A program made the translations under genes and the position numbers. The notes beneath the pieces are model-generated. The model saw only the letters and a program-made list of their open reading frames with translations. It was not told the DNA's origin and did no database searches. Positions 9,124-17,295 of a DNA stretch of 64,000 bases are shown one piece after another. Origin of the DNA: CAWDMN01 sp963803155 (lineage in GTDB: Bacteria; Acidobacteriota; Terriglobia; Versatilivoradales; Versatilivoraceae); the NCBI GenBank assembly GCA_963803155.1, contig CAWDMN010000063.1, positions 1-64,000 of the forward strand. The letters run 5' to 3'. Within the stretch, counting starts at the first letter, position 1. Every line of letters begins with the position of its first letter.

Positions 9124-10307
9124 GCCACTCGACTAGAACTGCTTTTGTTCTTGGACTCGGAGAGAACGGGTATGGCATTATGCGCGGATTGGCGGGAATG
9201 GGTGTGTCCATTTTCGGTTTCTATGACTCGACAAGGAGTTTTGGAAAGCATTCTCGATTCTGCAAGGCATTCCAATTGGTTCAAAATACAGCCGCTGGAT
9301 CAGAGATCTGTAATGCCCTTGTGGAGAAGTGCAAGGGTTTGTTAGATCGGCCAGTACTTTTCCCAACCAGCGATGCATATGTAAATCTCATTTTGAATAA
9401 CCGTGAACTTTTTTCCAAGCATTTTCGGTATCACTGGGTGTCCCCCGAGCAGCATCATCGCGTTATTGACAAAGCGTGTATGCATAATGCTTGCGTGGAT
9501 GCAAGGGTTCGCGTTCCACGAACTCATGTGACGCAACCGGGGGAGGATGTAAATGCATCTGCTAGCGGATTTATCTTCCCATGTATTGTTAAGCCATGTC
9601 GGAGCTTCAATACTCCTTTCCCGTCCGGCATGAAAAACTTCATTGCCACGAGTTCTGCTGAGCTGTGTGGTTTTTATGCCCTTTATCCTGATACGCTTGG
9701 AACGACACTATGGCAGGAGATCATCGAGGGGGCTGATAGCGAAATCTTCCAATGTACGGCCCTTTTCCGGCAAAATGGAGAGCTTGGTGCTGCTTTTTGT
9801 GCCCGCAAGTTGCGCCAATATCTCCCCGGCTATGGGATCATGTGTTTTGGTCGTAGTGAGGAAAACTCCTTGGTTTTGTCGTCGGCATTGAGGCTTCTCC
9901 GGAAGCTGGAATGGCGGGGGATAGCCTCGCTTGAATTTAAGAAACGGAAGAGTGATGGTAAATACTACTTTATTGAGATGAATCCGCGTCTTCCATGGTA
10001 CAGCGGGCTATTTGTGGATTCCGGAGTTAACCTGGCTTCCTTAGCTTTCAGGGACCTTACCGAAGGTGATCTATTCGATAGTACTGCGGGTATTCAGCAG
10101 CAAAATGGTATTCATTGGCTTGCCTTGACTGAGGACTTGGGTTGGTTTGTCAGAACTCGCGGGAATCGACCAATCTCTACGTTAAAGTGGATGTCATCGC
10201 TCACCCTTGCAAAATCCTATGCATGGTGGAACTTGCATGACCTCAGACCAGGCATATTCGCTTTGCTTCATTTATGTTGGCTGGGGATTCGGGCGAAATT
10301 ACGATGA
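9120..10307 (+). CDS. ATP-grasp family carboligase-like protein
   Basis: Predicted ATP-dependent ligase joining a carboxylate to an amine or thiol through an acyl phosphate. The N-terminal preATP-grasp fold begins AFVLGLGENGYGIMRGL. The ATP-grasp core includes FPCIVKPCRS (about residue 158), LWQEIIEGADSE, and the metal-binding block FIEMNPRLPW near residue 285. The 395-residue length suits the uncharacterised ATP-grasp group common in polysaccharide loci. There it may add amino acids or other groups to sugars; that role is inferred. It starts in an ATGA overlap after a 25-codon frame. Confidence 0.82.
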   Translation: MSHSTRTAFVLGLGENGYGIMRGLAGMGVSIFGFYDSTRSFGKHSRFCKAFQLVQNTAAGSEICNALVEKCKGLLDRPVLFPTSDAYVNLILNNRELFSKHFRYHWVSPEQHHRVIDKACMHNACVDARVRVPRTHVTQPGEDVNASASGFIFPCIVKPCRSFNTPFPSGMKNFIATSSAELCGFYALYPDTLGTTLWQEIIEGADSEIFQCTALFRQNGELGAAFCARKLRQYLPGYGIMCFGRSEENSLVLSSALRLLRKLEWRGIASLEFKKRKSDGKYYFIEMNPRLPWYSGLFVDSGVNLASLAFRDLTEGDLFDSTAGIQQQNGIHWLALTEDLGWFVRTRGNRPISTLKWMSSLTLAKSYAWWNLHDLRPGIFALLHLCWLGIRAKLR

Positions 10308-10619
10308 ATTGCCTTAGGTAAACGAAGGATCACTTCTGCCATAATGTTAACTAATCAGTGTAATCCCCACAGGCTCTACCGGGGTGACTCACAAAGGTTT
10401 GACTGCGAAGGCAGTCAAGATAAAACCATCTTAGTTGAAGGGCTAATTCAAACATGGGAGGATTTTCATGAAAGACTACCTTCCCTTAAATTGTCGCTCT
10501 TGAAAAAGGCCGAGAAGGCAGTGTTTATGAGCTTTTCAAGGAAAGGAGGATGGCATAAAATGTGCAGGAAAGTAGCTATAACCCAGCCAAATCCTGCAAA
10601 ACATTAAATCCAAAAAACG
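10308..10619. other. Spacer with an unrecognised 87-codon frame
   Basis: One open frame at 10344-10607 (starting MLTNQCNPHRLYRG, later FHERLPSLKLSLLKKAEKA) has a lysine-rich C-terminus and no known motif. No good ribosome-binding site precedes it. Given that transposase relics fill the following 1.2 kb, it may be a fragment rather than a gene. Confidence 0.3.
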
Positions 10620-10885
10620 GAACCCAAAAGCCAAGAAGAGTTATTTCGGAGCCGGTTAGAACAAATTATTGAAATGAGACATTCCCTTTGCCAACTGGTT
10701 AACTGAGTAAAGGGGGAATCTTTTGTCCAGGAAGTTGGGACACTTTATGCAGAAGAGATGGGGTGCCCCGGGTTGCCGATTCGTTTGATGGTGGGTTTTT
10801 GCCACCTGAAACACCTCTATGGAGAGAATGATGAATCGGTGGTGACGAAATATCTGGAAAACTCCCAGATTTCGGTAATCTAAAA
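10620..10885 (+). pseudogene. IS5-family transposase relic, N-terminal part
   Basis: One frame reads SQEELFRSRLEQIIEMRH, then a stop, then FVQEVGTLYAEEMG, LPIRLMVGFCHLKHLYG and DESVVTKYLEN. This is the recognisable N-terminal dimerisation region of IS5/IS1182-type transposases. The frame then ends at a stop at about 10,880 and the catalytic part is absent. A C-terminal fragment of the same family lies at 35,187-35,740. Confidence 0.75.
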
Positions 10886-11231
10886 TGGCCCACCCCTTGT
10901 GACTGGAAATCCCGATACTCTGACCAAGGCCATAAAAGTCTGAGGACGGAGGGGCGGGATGGAAAGGCGAGTGTTAAAGTCAATTGCATTTCCCTGAAAG
11001 CTTCTATCTGGTTGATGAACAGGGAACGCCGAAGACGGATGATGACATGTGAGGTTTGGAACAAATCCTCAAGCATAAGCACTCTCCTTTCTGGCTCAAT
11101 AGCCAGAAGGAGTGTCCCTTGATATTATGCAGAGTGCTTTGTGAGAAAAGCTGTTGTAGGTGGGAGAAGAGGCAGGAGCTCAGTATAATTGCCATCTGTG
11201 CAAAATTGCGATAATGCTGTACACAGCATCA
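10886..11231. other. Decayed sequence between transposase relics
   Basis: No intact gene. A frame from about 10,995 to 11,212 reads FYLVDEQGTPKTDDDM, a stop, then GLEQILKHKHSPFWLN and further residues. It looks like former coding sequence but was not recognised. Confidence 0.3.
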
Positions 11232-11512
11232 AAGAAAAAATGGTTGTTTTCTACCCCCTCCCCAGGAGCGATATCAAGCGCCATCATCAACAGTCTTATC
11301 GAAACCGCCAAAGAAAAAAGCCTGGATCCTTAATACCTATCTAATACTTTTATTTAAAAAATTGCCCAACCTGCCTTCCCGAGAGAATCAAGATCTCGAT
11401 TTCCTGTTGCCTTGGAATGTTGCTCTCAAACCGATCAGCCGCTCTACATAAAACCAGTCATCATAATGCCCGTCCCGCAAAAAGTGCAGGGTGGGGATAA
11501 ATGGACGCTTAT
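11232..11512 (+). pseudogene. IS66 relic: TnpC C-terminus and right end
   Basis: Translated pieces KKKWLFSTPSPGA, INSLIETAKEKSLDP, a frameshift, then LFKKLPNLPSRENQDL and LLPWNVALKPISRS match the last 70 residues of the intact TnpC at 42,828. The stop is at 11,449-11,451. GGGGATAAATGGACGCTTA near 11,494-11,512 matches the IS66 right terminal repeat. Confidence 0.85.
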
Positions 11513-11529
11513 AAAAAAAGAGCAAGATT

Positions 11530-11805
11530 GTGGAGGGGCATTTCCATGCGGATCATGTCCAAAGGTTCTTCCAAATTTCCCTGATATTTGAAATGGCCAA
11601 TGTGATTGGATTTATCAGAGGGAAGGCAGCCATTGCAATTGCACATGATTTGAGGGGGGGGAATAAGAATTTCTCTGGGGAGATATTTTGGGCAGTGGGT
11701 TACTTTGTGACCACAGTAGGATTGGATTAGGAAATGGTAAAGGAGTACATTCGTAAGCAGGAAGAAGAAGAGGAACGTCAAGATCAATTGAAATTAATTT
11801 TATAG
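11530..11805 (+). pseudogene. IS200/IS605-type TnpA relic (Y1 transposase C-terminal half)
   Basis: A frame reads HFHADHVQRFFQIS, ANVIGFIRGKAAIAIA, IFWAVGYFVTTVGLD, then an in-frame TAG, then EMVKEYIRKQEEEE. This matches the Y1 HUH transposase pattern: the metal-binding DHVH region is changed to DHVQ, and the catalytic Tyr sits in KEYIRKQ. The N-terminal half is missing, so it is inactive. Confidence 0.75.
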
Positions 11806-12013
11806 CGTGAGCCCTCTTTAGGGAGCCCATGAACATTGCGCCTTATATACGTTGCGTCAGAAGTAATTGCTCGTAGAAATTGCTCTGCAAAATAATTTGT
11901 TTAAAACTATTTAGATGAGGCAAAAAAGTCCGCCGCATATTGCAATGACAATGACTTCATCAAAAAATGTAAGAGTCCTATCACTGTACGGAAAAAATGA
12001 TGTGCGATGAATC
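11806..12013. other. Short spacer upstream of the methyltransferase
   Basis: No gene. GAGCCCTCTTTAGGGAGCCC at about 11,809-11,828 is a small imperfect hairpin that could belong to the lost IS200 right end. The rest is AT-rich. Confidence 0.3.
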
Positions 12014-12775
12014 ATGGAAAAACATGAGACTGATGAAAGCATAGTAAAAGTCGACAAATACCGCATGGCTGCTGGACAAATGACCTGCGAAGATCATTAC
12101 AAAGGTTTGCGCATACACACCCGAGCCGGTTTGCATGAGTACGTCGCGAAAAAGGTAAATGATTATTTTCAACACGGTGGACATATCTTAGATTTGGGGG
12201 CGGGGAGCGGAGCAATGAGCTTGCGTCTTCTTGATCTTGGCTATCAGGTTGATGCAGCAGATTTTGTTAGCGAATCTTTTTTTCTTCATGGCAAGATTCC
12301 TTTCAAGGTTGTAAACCTTAATACAACATTTTTTCATGAATTCGAGGGATTCTACAATGGCATCGTGGCCGTTGAGATTATTGAGCATCTTGAAAACCCT
12401 AGGAAATTCATTAGAGAATGTCTAAAGATTATTAAATCCGGAGGTAATTTGTTAATCACAACACCTAATGTCGAGAATCCTGTTTCAAAAGCCTTATTTG
12501 TACGGGAAGGCTCTCTTATGTGGTTCAATGATCGCAACTATCATGTAGAAGGCCATATTACCCCTTTGATGCAATGGCAATTAGCAAATATCATCCATGA
12601 ATCCAGATTATCAATTAAATCACTCACCGCCTTTGGTAATCCTTATGAGTCGGTAAGGAATAGTTGGAAAAAAATTTATGTATTGGCCAAGGTCATTGAA
12701 AAAATCATCCAAAAGAAGGACTCACTGAATGGAGAAATTCTGGTTGCGGTATTGACTTTGCCGAATTTTCTTTGA
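12014..12775 (+). CDS. Class I SAM-dependent methyltransferase
   Basis: Predicted cytoplasmic methyltransferase of the UbiG/Methyltransf_11-23 type. Motif I, HILDLGAGSGAMSLRL, is at about residues 56-71, with an acidic residue in VDAADF ending strand 2. GIVAVEIIEHLENP is motif IV. FIRECLKIIKSGGNLLIT is the post-motif region. A 253-residue length fits. In this locus it may methylate a sugar or a glycan end to stop chain growth; the substrate is not evident. An intact IS256 element begins 52 bases after its stop. Confidence 0.88.
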   Translation: MEKHETDESIVKVDKYRMAAGQMTCEDHYKGLRIHTRAGLHEYVAKKVNDYFQHGGHILDLGAGSGAMSLRLLDLGYQVDAADFVSESFFLHGKIPFKVVNLNTTFFHEFEGFYNGIVAVEIIEHLENPRKFIRECLKIIKSGGNLLITTPNVENPVSKALFVREGSLMWFNDRNYHVEGHITPLMQWQLANIIHESRLSIKSLTAFGNPYESVRNSWKKIYVLAKVIEKIIQKKDSLNGEILVAVLTLPNFL

Positions 12776-12826
12776 ATAAAAATCAGAGAGAAAAATTAAG
12801 CCATAATGCATCCAACTTGATTACCA

Positions 12827-14224
12827 GGGAAAGTCCTAAACTTAGTTGAAAAAGGAGCATGACCTCACTTAAAACAGAGGTGTTTTACCGGCAAGTAAGA
12901 CACTGAGATTAAGGAGATCATGCATGGGACAGAGAGTAATTGGAGCCGGAAAAAGAAGCAAGGGCAAAGAGAGAAGAAAAAAGAGACAACAAATCCAAGA
13001 AGAAGTTAGGACTTTGGACAGTCGGTTTGAACTGATCCAGATGTTGATCCCTCTAGGCTTGAAAGCAGTGGAAGAAGAATTACAGAAAGAGGTGGAACAG
13101 CTGGTTGGCCGCGGAGCCAGCCGGAGTCCGGAGAATCGACGCTGGGGAAGAAATCCAGGATCAGTCTACCTGGGAGATCAGAAAGTCAGAGTCGAAGTGC
13201 CGCGAGTACGAAATGTAGCGGTGCGCCAAGAAGTGCCTCTGGAGAGTTATCAAGCTTTTCGAAAAACGAAGGTGTTGGACCATCAGGTCCTGAATCGACT
13301 GATCTGTGGGATCAGCCAGAGGCAATATGAACAGGCGGCTCTCTGTGTGCCCGAGACGTTTGGGATCAAAAAGAGCAGTGTGTCGCGACACTTCATTCGA
13401 ACCACGGCTCGGAAGTTGGAAACTTTTTTGAATCGGGATTTGAGCCAGCACGATCTTGTGGCGATCTTTATCGATGGGAAGCGGTTAGCAGAAACCGATA
13501 TGATCGTGGCTTTGGGGATTACGCTCGAGGGTAAAAAGATCCTATTGGGATTTGTAGAAGCCAGCACAGAAAATCAACGAGTGGCTCAGGATTTTATCCA
13601 GCGACTGCTGGATCGAGGGTTAAGAACCGAACAGGAGATTCTCTTCATTATCGACGGAGCCAAAGGGCTGTATAAAGGGATCAAGGCGAGCCTGGCGGAG
13701 AAAGCCTTGATTCAAAGATGCCAATGGCACAAGCGGGAAAATGTAGTCAGTTATTTGAGCCGGGAACAAGCAAAACGATTCCGGCAGAAAATGCAGACGG
13801 CTTATCAGCAACCCAGTTATGAAAAGGCGAAAGAAGCCCTGGAGCGAATTGCTAAAGAGCTGCGATTGATCAATGGTTCTGCGGTGGAGAGCCTGAAAGA
13901 AGGGTTAGAAGAGACTCTGACTCTGCATCGTTTGGGATTGTTTGAAGAATTAGGCACCAGTTTTAAAACCACCAATTGCATTGAGAATGTGAATCGGCAA
14001 TTGGAGCGGTTGACGCATCGAGTCAGTTACTGGAAGAACAGCGATCAGCGCCAGCGTTGGATAGCCACGTCGCTCCTGCAAATTGAGCCCGGGCTAAGAA
14101 AGGTGAAAGGCTTTCGTCATCTAAAAGCCCTTCGCAAAGCCATGAAAAAGGAAAGTCATCCAAAATCGGATCAAGCAGCCGCTTGAGGCTTATGCTCATT
14201 TTCAACTAAAAAAGGGCTTGACCC
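12827..14224 (+). mobile_element. Intact IS256-family insertion sequence with target duplication
   Basis: The 1,398-bp element runs from GGGAAAGTCCTAAACTTAG at the left to the inverted match ending GGGCTTGACCC at the right. It is flanked by the direct repeat GATTACCA at 12,819-12,826 and 14,225-14,232. An 8-bp duplication is normal for IS256. The single transposase gene is intact, so the copy is probably recent and may be active. It landed at the edge of an IS630 fossil. Confidence 0.92.
12924..14186 (+). CDS. IS256-family mutator transposase
   Basis: Full-length DDE transposase of the mutator type (420 residues). The first catalytic Asp is in VAIFIDGKRL (about residue 182) and the second in LFIIDGAKGLYKG (about 235). 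The conserved C/H block RCQWHKRENV follows, and the catalytic Glu region is in TTNCIENVNRQLERL near residue 350. A basic N-terminus (KRSKGKERRKKRQQ) probably helps bind DNA. The ATG at 12,924 follows AAGGAG with good spacing. A decayed homologue lies at 8.6-8.9 kb. Confidence 0.95.
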   Translation: MGQRVIGAGKRSKGKERRKKRQQIQEEVRTLDSRFELIQMLIPLGLKAVEEELQKEVEQLVGRGASRSPENRRWGRNPGSVYLGDQKVRVEVPRVRNVAVRQEVPLESYQAFRKTKVLDHQVLNRLICGISQRQYEQAALCVPETFGIKKSSVSRHFIRTTARKLETFLNRDLSQHDLVAIFIDGKRLAETDMIVALGITLEGKKILLGFVEASTENQRVAQDFIQRLLDRGLRTEQEILFIIDGAKGLYKGIKASLAEKALIQRCQWHKRENVVSYLSREQAKRFRQKMQTAYQQPSYEKAKEALERIAKELRLINGSAVESLKEGLEETLTLHRLGLFEELGTSFKTTNCIENVNRQLERLTHRVSYWKNSDQRQRWIATSLLQIEPGLRKVKGFRHLKALRKAMKKESHPKSDQAAA

Positions 14225-14770
14225 GATTACCATTGAGACTCAGTTGGCGTCTGTCAAGAAACAAATCGCGGATATTCCGACGAAAGGTTTCTTAACGGGA
14301 AAAAATATAAATCAAATATCCAACGAGAATACTGCCCCCGAAGAGGTGACCCAGAAACGAGCGATCCCGTGCTTCTGCACCACTCGACTCGACGGAGCAT
14401 TGGGTACTTTGGTGCTGTGCGGTTGCGGGATGGGAAATTGATCTGCCGGCGAGAAACCAGTCGTTTAATGCCGAAACTTGTTTAGATTTTTTGAAACAGC
14501 TGTGAACGATCAGTTTCCGTGTCCGGCTGAAGAGTTATAGTCATTGCTGATAACGTGCGATATCATCATGCTGCACTCCACAAATCATGGCGGGAACTTG
14601 CTGAACTTGGATCTCAATATGGTCGAGCCGGTATGGAAGCTAACTCAAAAAATTAACAACTCTCAATCGGTATTTTTCAACACGGGAAGAAATAGTGATC
14701 TCTATTGAGTTAATATTCGATCAATGGCGACGCGGGAACGATGCTCTTCGACGCTTATGCGCAAATATTT
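14225..14770 (+). pseudogene. Second IS630-type transposase relic
   Basis: Frameshifted fragments read QLASVKKQIADIP, then YFGAVRLRDGKLICRRETS and FNAETCLDFLKQL. Later come VIADNVRYHHAALHKSWREL (catalytic Asp block), VEPVWKL (Glu block) and a decayed AL-RRLCA end. This is the order of the DDE domain of IS630 transposases, but from a different subgroup than the copy at 2,041. The N-terminal DNA-binding part is absent. The intact IS256 sits immediately upstream. Confidence 0.75.
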
Positions 14771-14810
14771 AAGACGCCGTGTATAATTGAAAATTATTAA
14801 GGAGTCCAAA

Positions 14811-15743
14811 ATGATTGAACGACTGAAGCTCAAGAATCGTCTTCCAACCATTACCCATAATATTGTGGCCACTTATATCGGAAGGCCCAAGTCATTACAC
14901 CATCTCGGAAACAACTTGCTTCCCTCTAGAGAAAACATTGTCCGGATTATTGAGATTTTTCAAGAAATCATTTTTCCTGGATATTTTGGCAAAAAGGGTA
15001 TGGATAAATCTAGTATTCAGTACCATATTGGCGATTGCCTTGAGACTATTTACGAACTGTTGTTCCAGGAAATTTACCGCAGCATTCGGCATGGGTGCAA
15101 GATCTCAGAGGATCTCTGCATCCATTGTGAGGAGGCTTCCGAAAATAATGTTTTGAGTTTCCTGGAAAAAATTCCGGAAATTCGTGAAATCCTGGCCACT
15201 GATATCCAGGCGGCGTATGATGGTGATCCCGCAGCCCAAAGTCACGATGAGATCATTTTTAGCTATCCGATTATTTACACTATTATGATTTACCGATTGG
15301 CGCATGAACTGCACAAACAGGGGATTCCACTTCTGCCGCGTATTATGACGGAATTGGCACATTCCAAAACAGGTATCGATATCCACCCTGGTGCCGTGAT
15401 TGGGCGATACTTTTTTGTTGACCATGGCACTGGCGTGGTGATTGGTGAAACATCCATGATTGGCCAAAACGTCAAGCTATATCAGGGCGTGACGTTGGGT
15501 GCTCTTTCGTTTCCGAAAGATGGAAACGGGAACCTCATTCGAGGTAAGAAGCGACATCCGACAATTGAAGATAATGTTGTCATTTATGCGGGAGCCACTG
15601 TGCTCGGAGGAGAGACTATAATTGGCAAAGGTTCTGTTATTGGAGGCAACGTTTGGCTCACACATTCCGTGCCCCCAGGGACGAAAGTGCTAATTGCTGA
15701 ACCACAGTTAACCATTAACCCAATTCCCAAGAGCGTCGTCTAG
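14811..15743 (+). CDS. cysE: Serine O-acetyltransferase, EpsC type
   Basis: Transfers acetyl from acetyl-CoA to serine, the first step to cysteine; the same fold also acylates sugars. The N-terminal helical serine acetyltransferase domain covers residues about 50-190. The left-handed beta-helix follows, with GIDIHPGAVIGRYFFVDHGTG (catalytic Asp/His), VVIGETSMIGQNVKLYQGVT and a TVLGG turn. The 310-residue length and long N-terminus match the EpsC-type enzymes of exopolysaccharide loci. ATG 14,811 is chosen because AAGGAG ends 6 bases before it; a TTG at 14,787 lacks such a site. Whether it serves cysteine synthesis or glycan acetylation is open. Confidence 0.88.
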   Translation: MIERLKLKNRLPTITHNIVATYIGRPKSLHHLGNNLLPSRENIVRIIEIFQEIIFPGYFGKKGMDKSSIQYHIGDCLETIYELLFQEIYRSIRHGCKISEDLCIHCEEASENNVLSFLEKIPEIREILATDIQAAYDGDPAAQSHDEIIFSYPIIYTIMIYRLAHELHKQGIPLLPRIMTELAHSKTGIDIHPGAVIGRYFFVDHGTGVVIGETSMIGQNVKLYQGVTLGALSFPKDGNGNLIRGKKRHPTIEDNVVIYAGATVLGGETIIGKGSVIGGNVWLTHSVPPGTKVLIAEPQLTINPIPKSVV

Positions 15744-15761
15744 CAGAATTATTAGCAGGGA

Positions 15762-15790
15762 CATAATATTGTAGACTTTTCGACTAATAG
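15762..15790. repeat. Solo IS630-type end sequence
   Basis: CATAATATTGTAGACTTTTC and the following GACTAATAG match the IS630 left-end region at 1997-2025 at about 24 of 29 positions by eye. No transposase follows. The block ends a few bases before the start codon of the Wzy-like gene, so the element end now forms its leader. Confidence 0.5.
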
Positions 15791-15793
15791 ATT

Positions 15794-17140
15794 ATGTTAT
15801 TCAGTCTTAAGAACGCTGTACGTTTAATCATGCCGTACCTCTTCTTGGCAGGAGGTGTGGGAATTATGGGGTCGAGCATCTTCTATGAGGCAAAGTGGGG
15901 GATGGCTCTACTGACCTTCCTCATTCCTAATCCGAACATCTGGTATCAGCTCCACGCATTTGCCTTTGGCAATGATTTTCTGGACTTATTATGCTTGAGC
16001 ATATTTGCGGGGGCTATTTACCAGCGAAAAATCGTCAAAATCAGCAATAGTGGATTAATCCTTATTGCTTTTATGTTGGTAAATATCTTCGCTGCTTGTA
16101 ATACCATTTTGACCTTTAACCTTCCATCGTTATTCGATACGTCAAGCGTTCTCACACAAGATATTAAAAACTATATTGAAATGATTTTCTTATTTTTTTT
16201 GGCTTTTTTTGTTATAAAGGACGAAAAGCAGAGCAAAACTATTTTGTGCATTATGGCGGTGGTCATTTTATTAGTTTCATTGCGGAGTTTTCGTAACTTT
16301 ACGGAGGGATCCACGTTCAGTTATGACAAACGTGTGGGTGGTCCTTTCGAGACTGTGGGATTAGGTGCTAACCATTATGGTGCCTTTATTGTTCATTACT
16401 CTTCCGCACTGTTAGGTCTTTACCTCTGTGATAAGAATAGATTGAGACGTTGGCTCTATCTCGCGGCCATATTGATGGGGATATATCCACTGTTTTTCTC
16501 CTACTCACGAGGTGCTTATCTGGGGGCCGGAGTTTCAGTTATTTTTTTTGGGGTTTGGAAGAAGAGGAGCCTCCTGCTAATCCCGTTAGTTTTGTTGCTG
16601 GCTTGGAAAGTGGTTTTACCGGAGTCGGTGATCAATAGGATTACCATGACTGAATCCAGTTCAGGCGAATTGGAAGATTCGGCTGCTATTCGCTTGGGAT
16701 TATGGAAGCATGGAGAGGCGGTATTTAAAGAGAATCCCTTTTTTGGAGTAGGATTTGAAGGATTTGGTTATACTCTTCCCCCAGGAGCATTTGGCGGCTT
16801 AAAAAATTCACATAACCTTTATATGCAGACACTCTGTGAACAGGGAGTGATTGGCACAGCTTTCTTGTTATTGATTTTCGTCAAAGCGTGGTTTGCAGGA
16901 TTTACTTTGTACTGCAAAGGGAGTAGTGACTATTTGCGCGGCCTGGGGTTAGGATTTATGGGTTGTGTGACTGCTTGTATAGTGACGAATCTCTTTGGTG
17001 ACCGCTGGTCATATTTTGTATTGGGAGGTTATTTCTGGATCTTATGGGGCGCAGTTGAAAGCGGGATGCGCATCGGCCATCCAGATCACAGAGAAACAAC
17101 AAAGATTGAAAGCGTGCAAGACAGTTTAGCCATAAGCTGA
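15794..17140 (+). CDS. O-antigen ligase/polymerase family membrane protein (Wzy-like)
   Basis: Polytopic inner-membrane protein with about ten to twelve hydrophobic helices, predicted to polymerise repeat units or ligate glycan on the periplasmic side. The Wzy_C/WaaL region contains YSRGAYLGAGVSVIFFG. The periplasmic-loop motif NPFFGVGFEGFGY is followed by GGLKNSHNLYMQTLCEQG, whose His-Asn is conserved in the family. Length (448) is typical. No good ribosome-binding site precedes the ATG at 15,794; an in-frame ATG at 15,830 is possible. With the flippase at 7,115 it indicates a Wzx/Wzy-type pathway. Confidence 0.88.
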   Translation: MLFSLKNAVRLIMPYLFLAGGVGIMGSSIFYEAKWGMALLTFLIPNPNIWYQLHAFAFGNDFLDLLCLSIFAGAIYQRKIVKISNSGLILIAFMLVNIFAACNTILTFNLPSLFDTSSVLTQDIKNYIEMIFLFFLAFFVIKDEKQSKTILCIMAVVILLVSLRSFRNFTEGSTFSYDKRVGGPFETVGLGANHYGAFIVHYSSALLGLYLCDKNRLRRWLYLAAILMGIYPLFFSYSRGAYLGAGVSVIFFGVWKKRSLLLIPLVLLLAWKVVLPESVINRITMTESSSGELEDSAAIRLGLWKHGEAVFKENPFFGVGFEGFGYTLPPGAFGGLKNSHNLYMQTLCEQGVIGTAFLLLIFVKAWFAGFTLYCKGSSDYLRGLGLGFMGCVTACIVTNLFGDRWSYFVLGGYFWILWGAVESGMRIGHPDHRETTKIESVQDSLAIS

Positions 17141-17144
17141 ATTT

Positions 17145-17255
17145 ATGGACGGTCGCCCAGCGCAACATGCGAAAATTTTCAATGGATTCCTGGAAGCAGG
17201 GGAGATTGAGTGCGAGTCTTTTATTGTCACGCCATTCCTGGGGGAAAGGGATTGA
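17145..17255 (+). pseudogene. 36-codon stub in another frame ahead of the glycosyltransferase
   Basis: This frame (MDGRPAQHAKIFNGFLEAGE, then ESFIVTPFLGERD) reads more like real protein than the overlapping frame used by the longest version of the next gene. It may be the N-terminal stub of a decayed glycosyltransferase-like gene. It supports a downstream start for the next gene. Not recognised with certainty. Confidence 0.3.
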
Positions 17256-17295
17256 TTCTTTCTACGATTTAAACCAGCTAAGCAACAGAAAAAAT

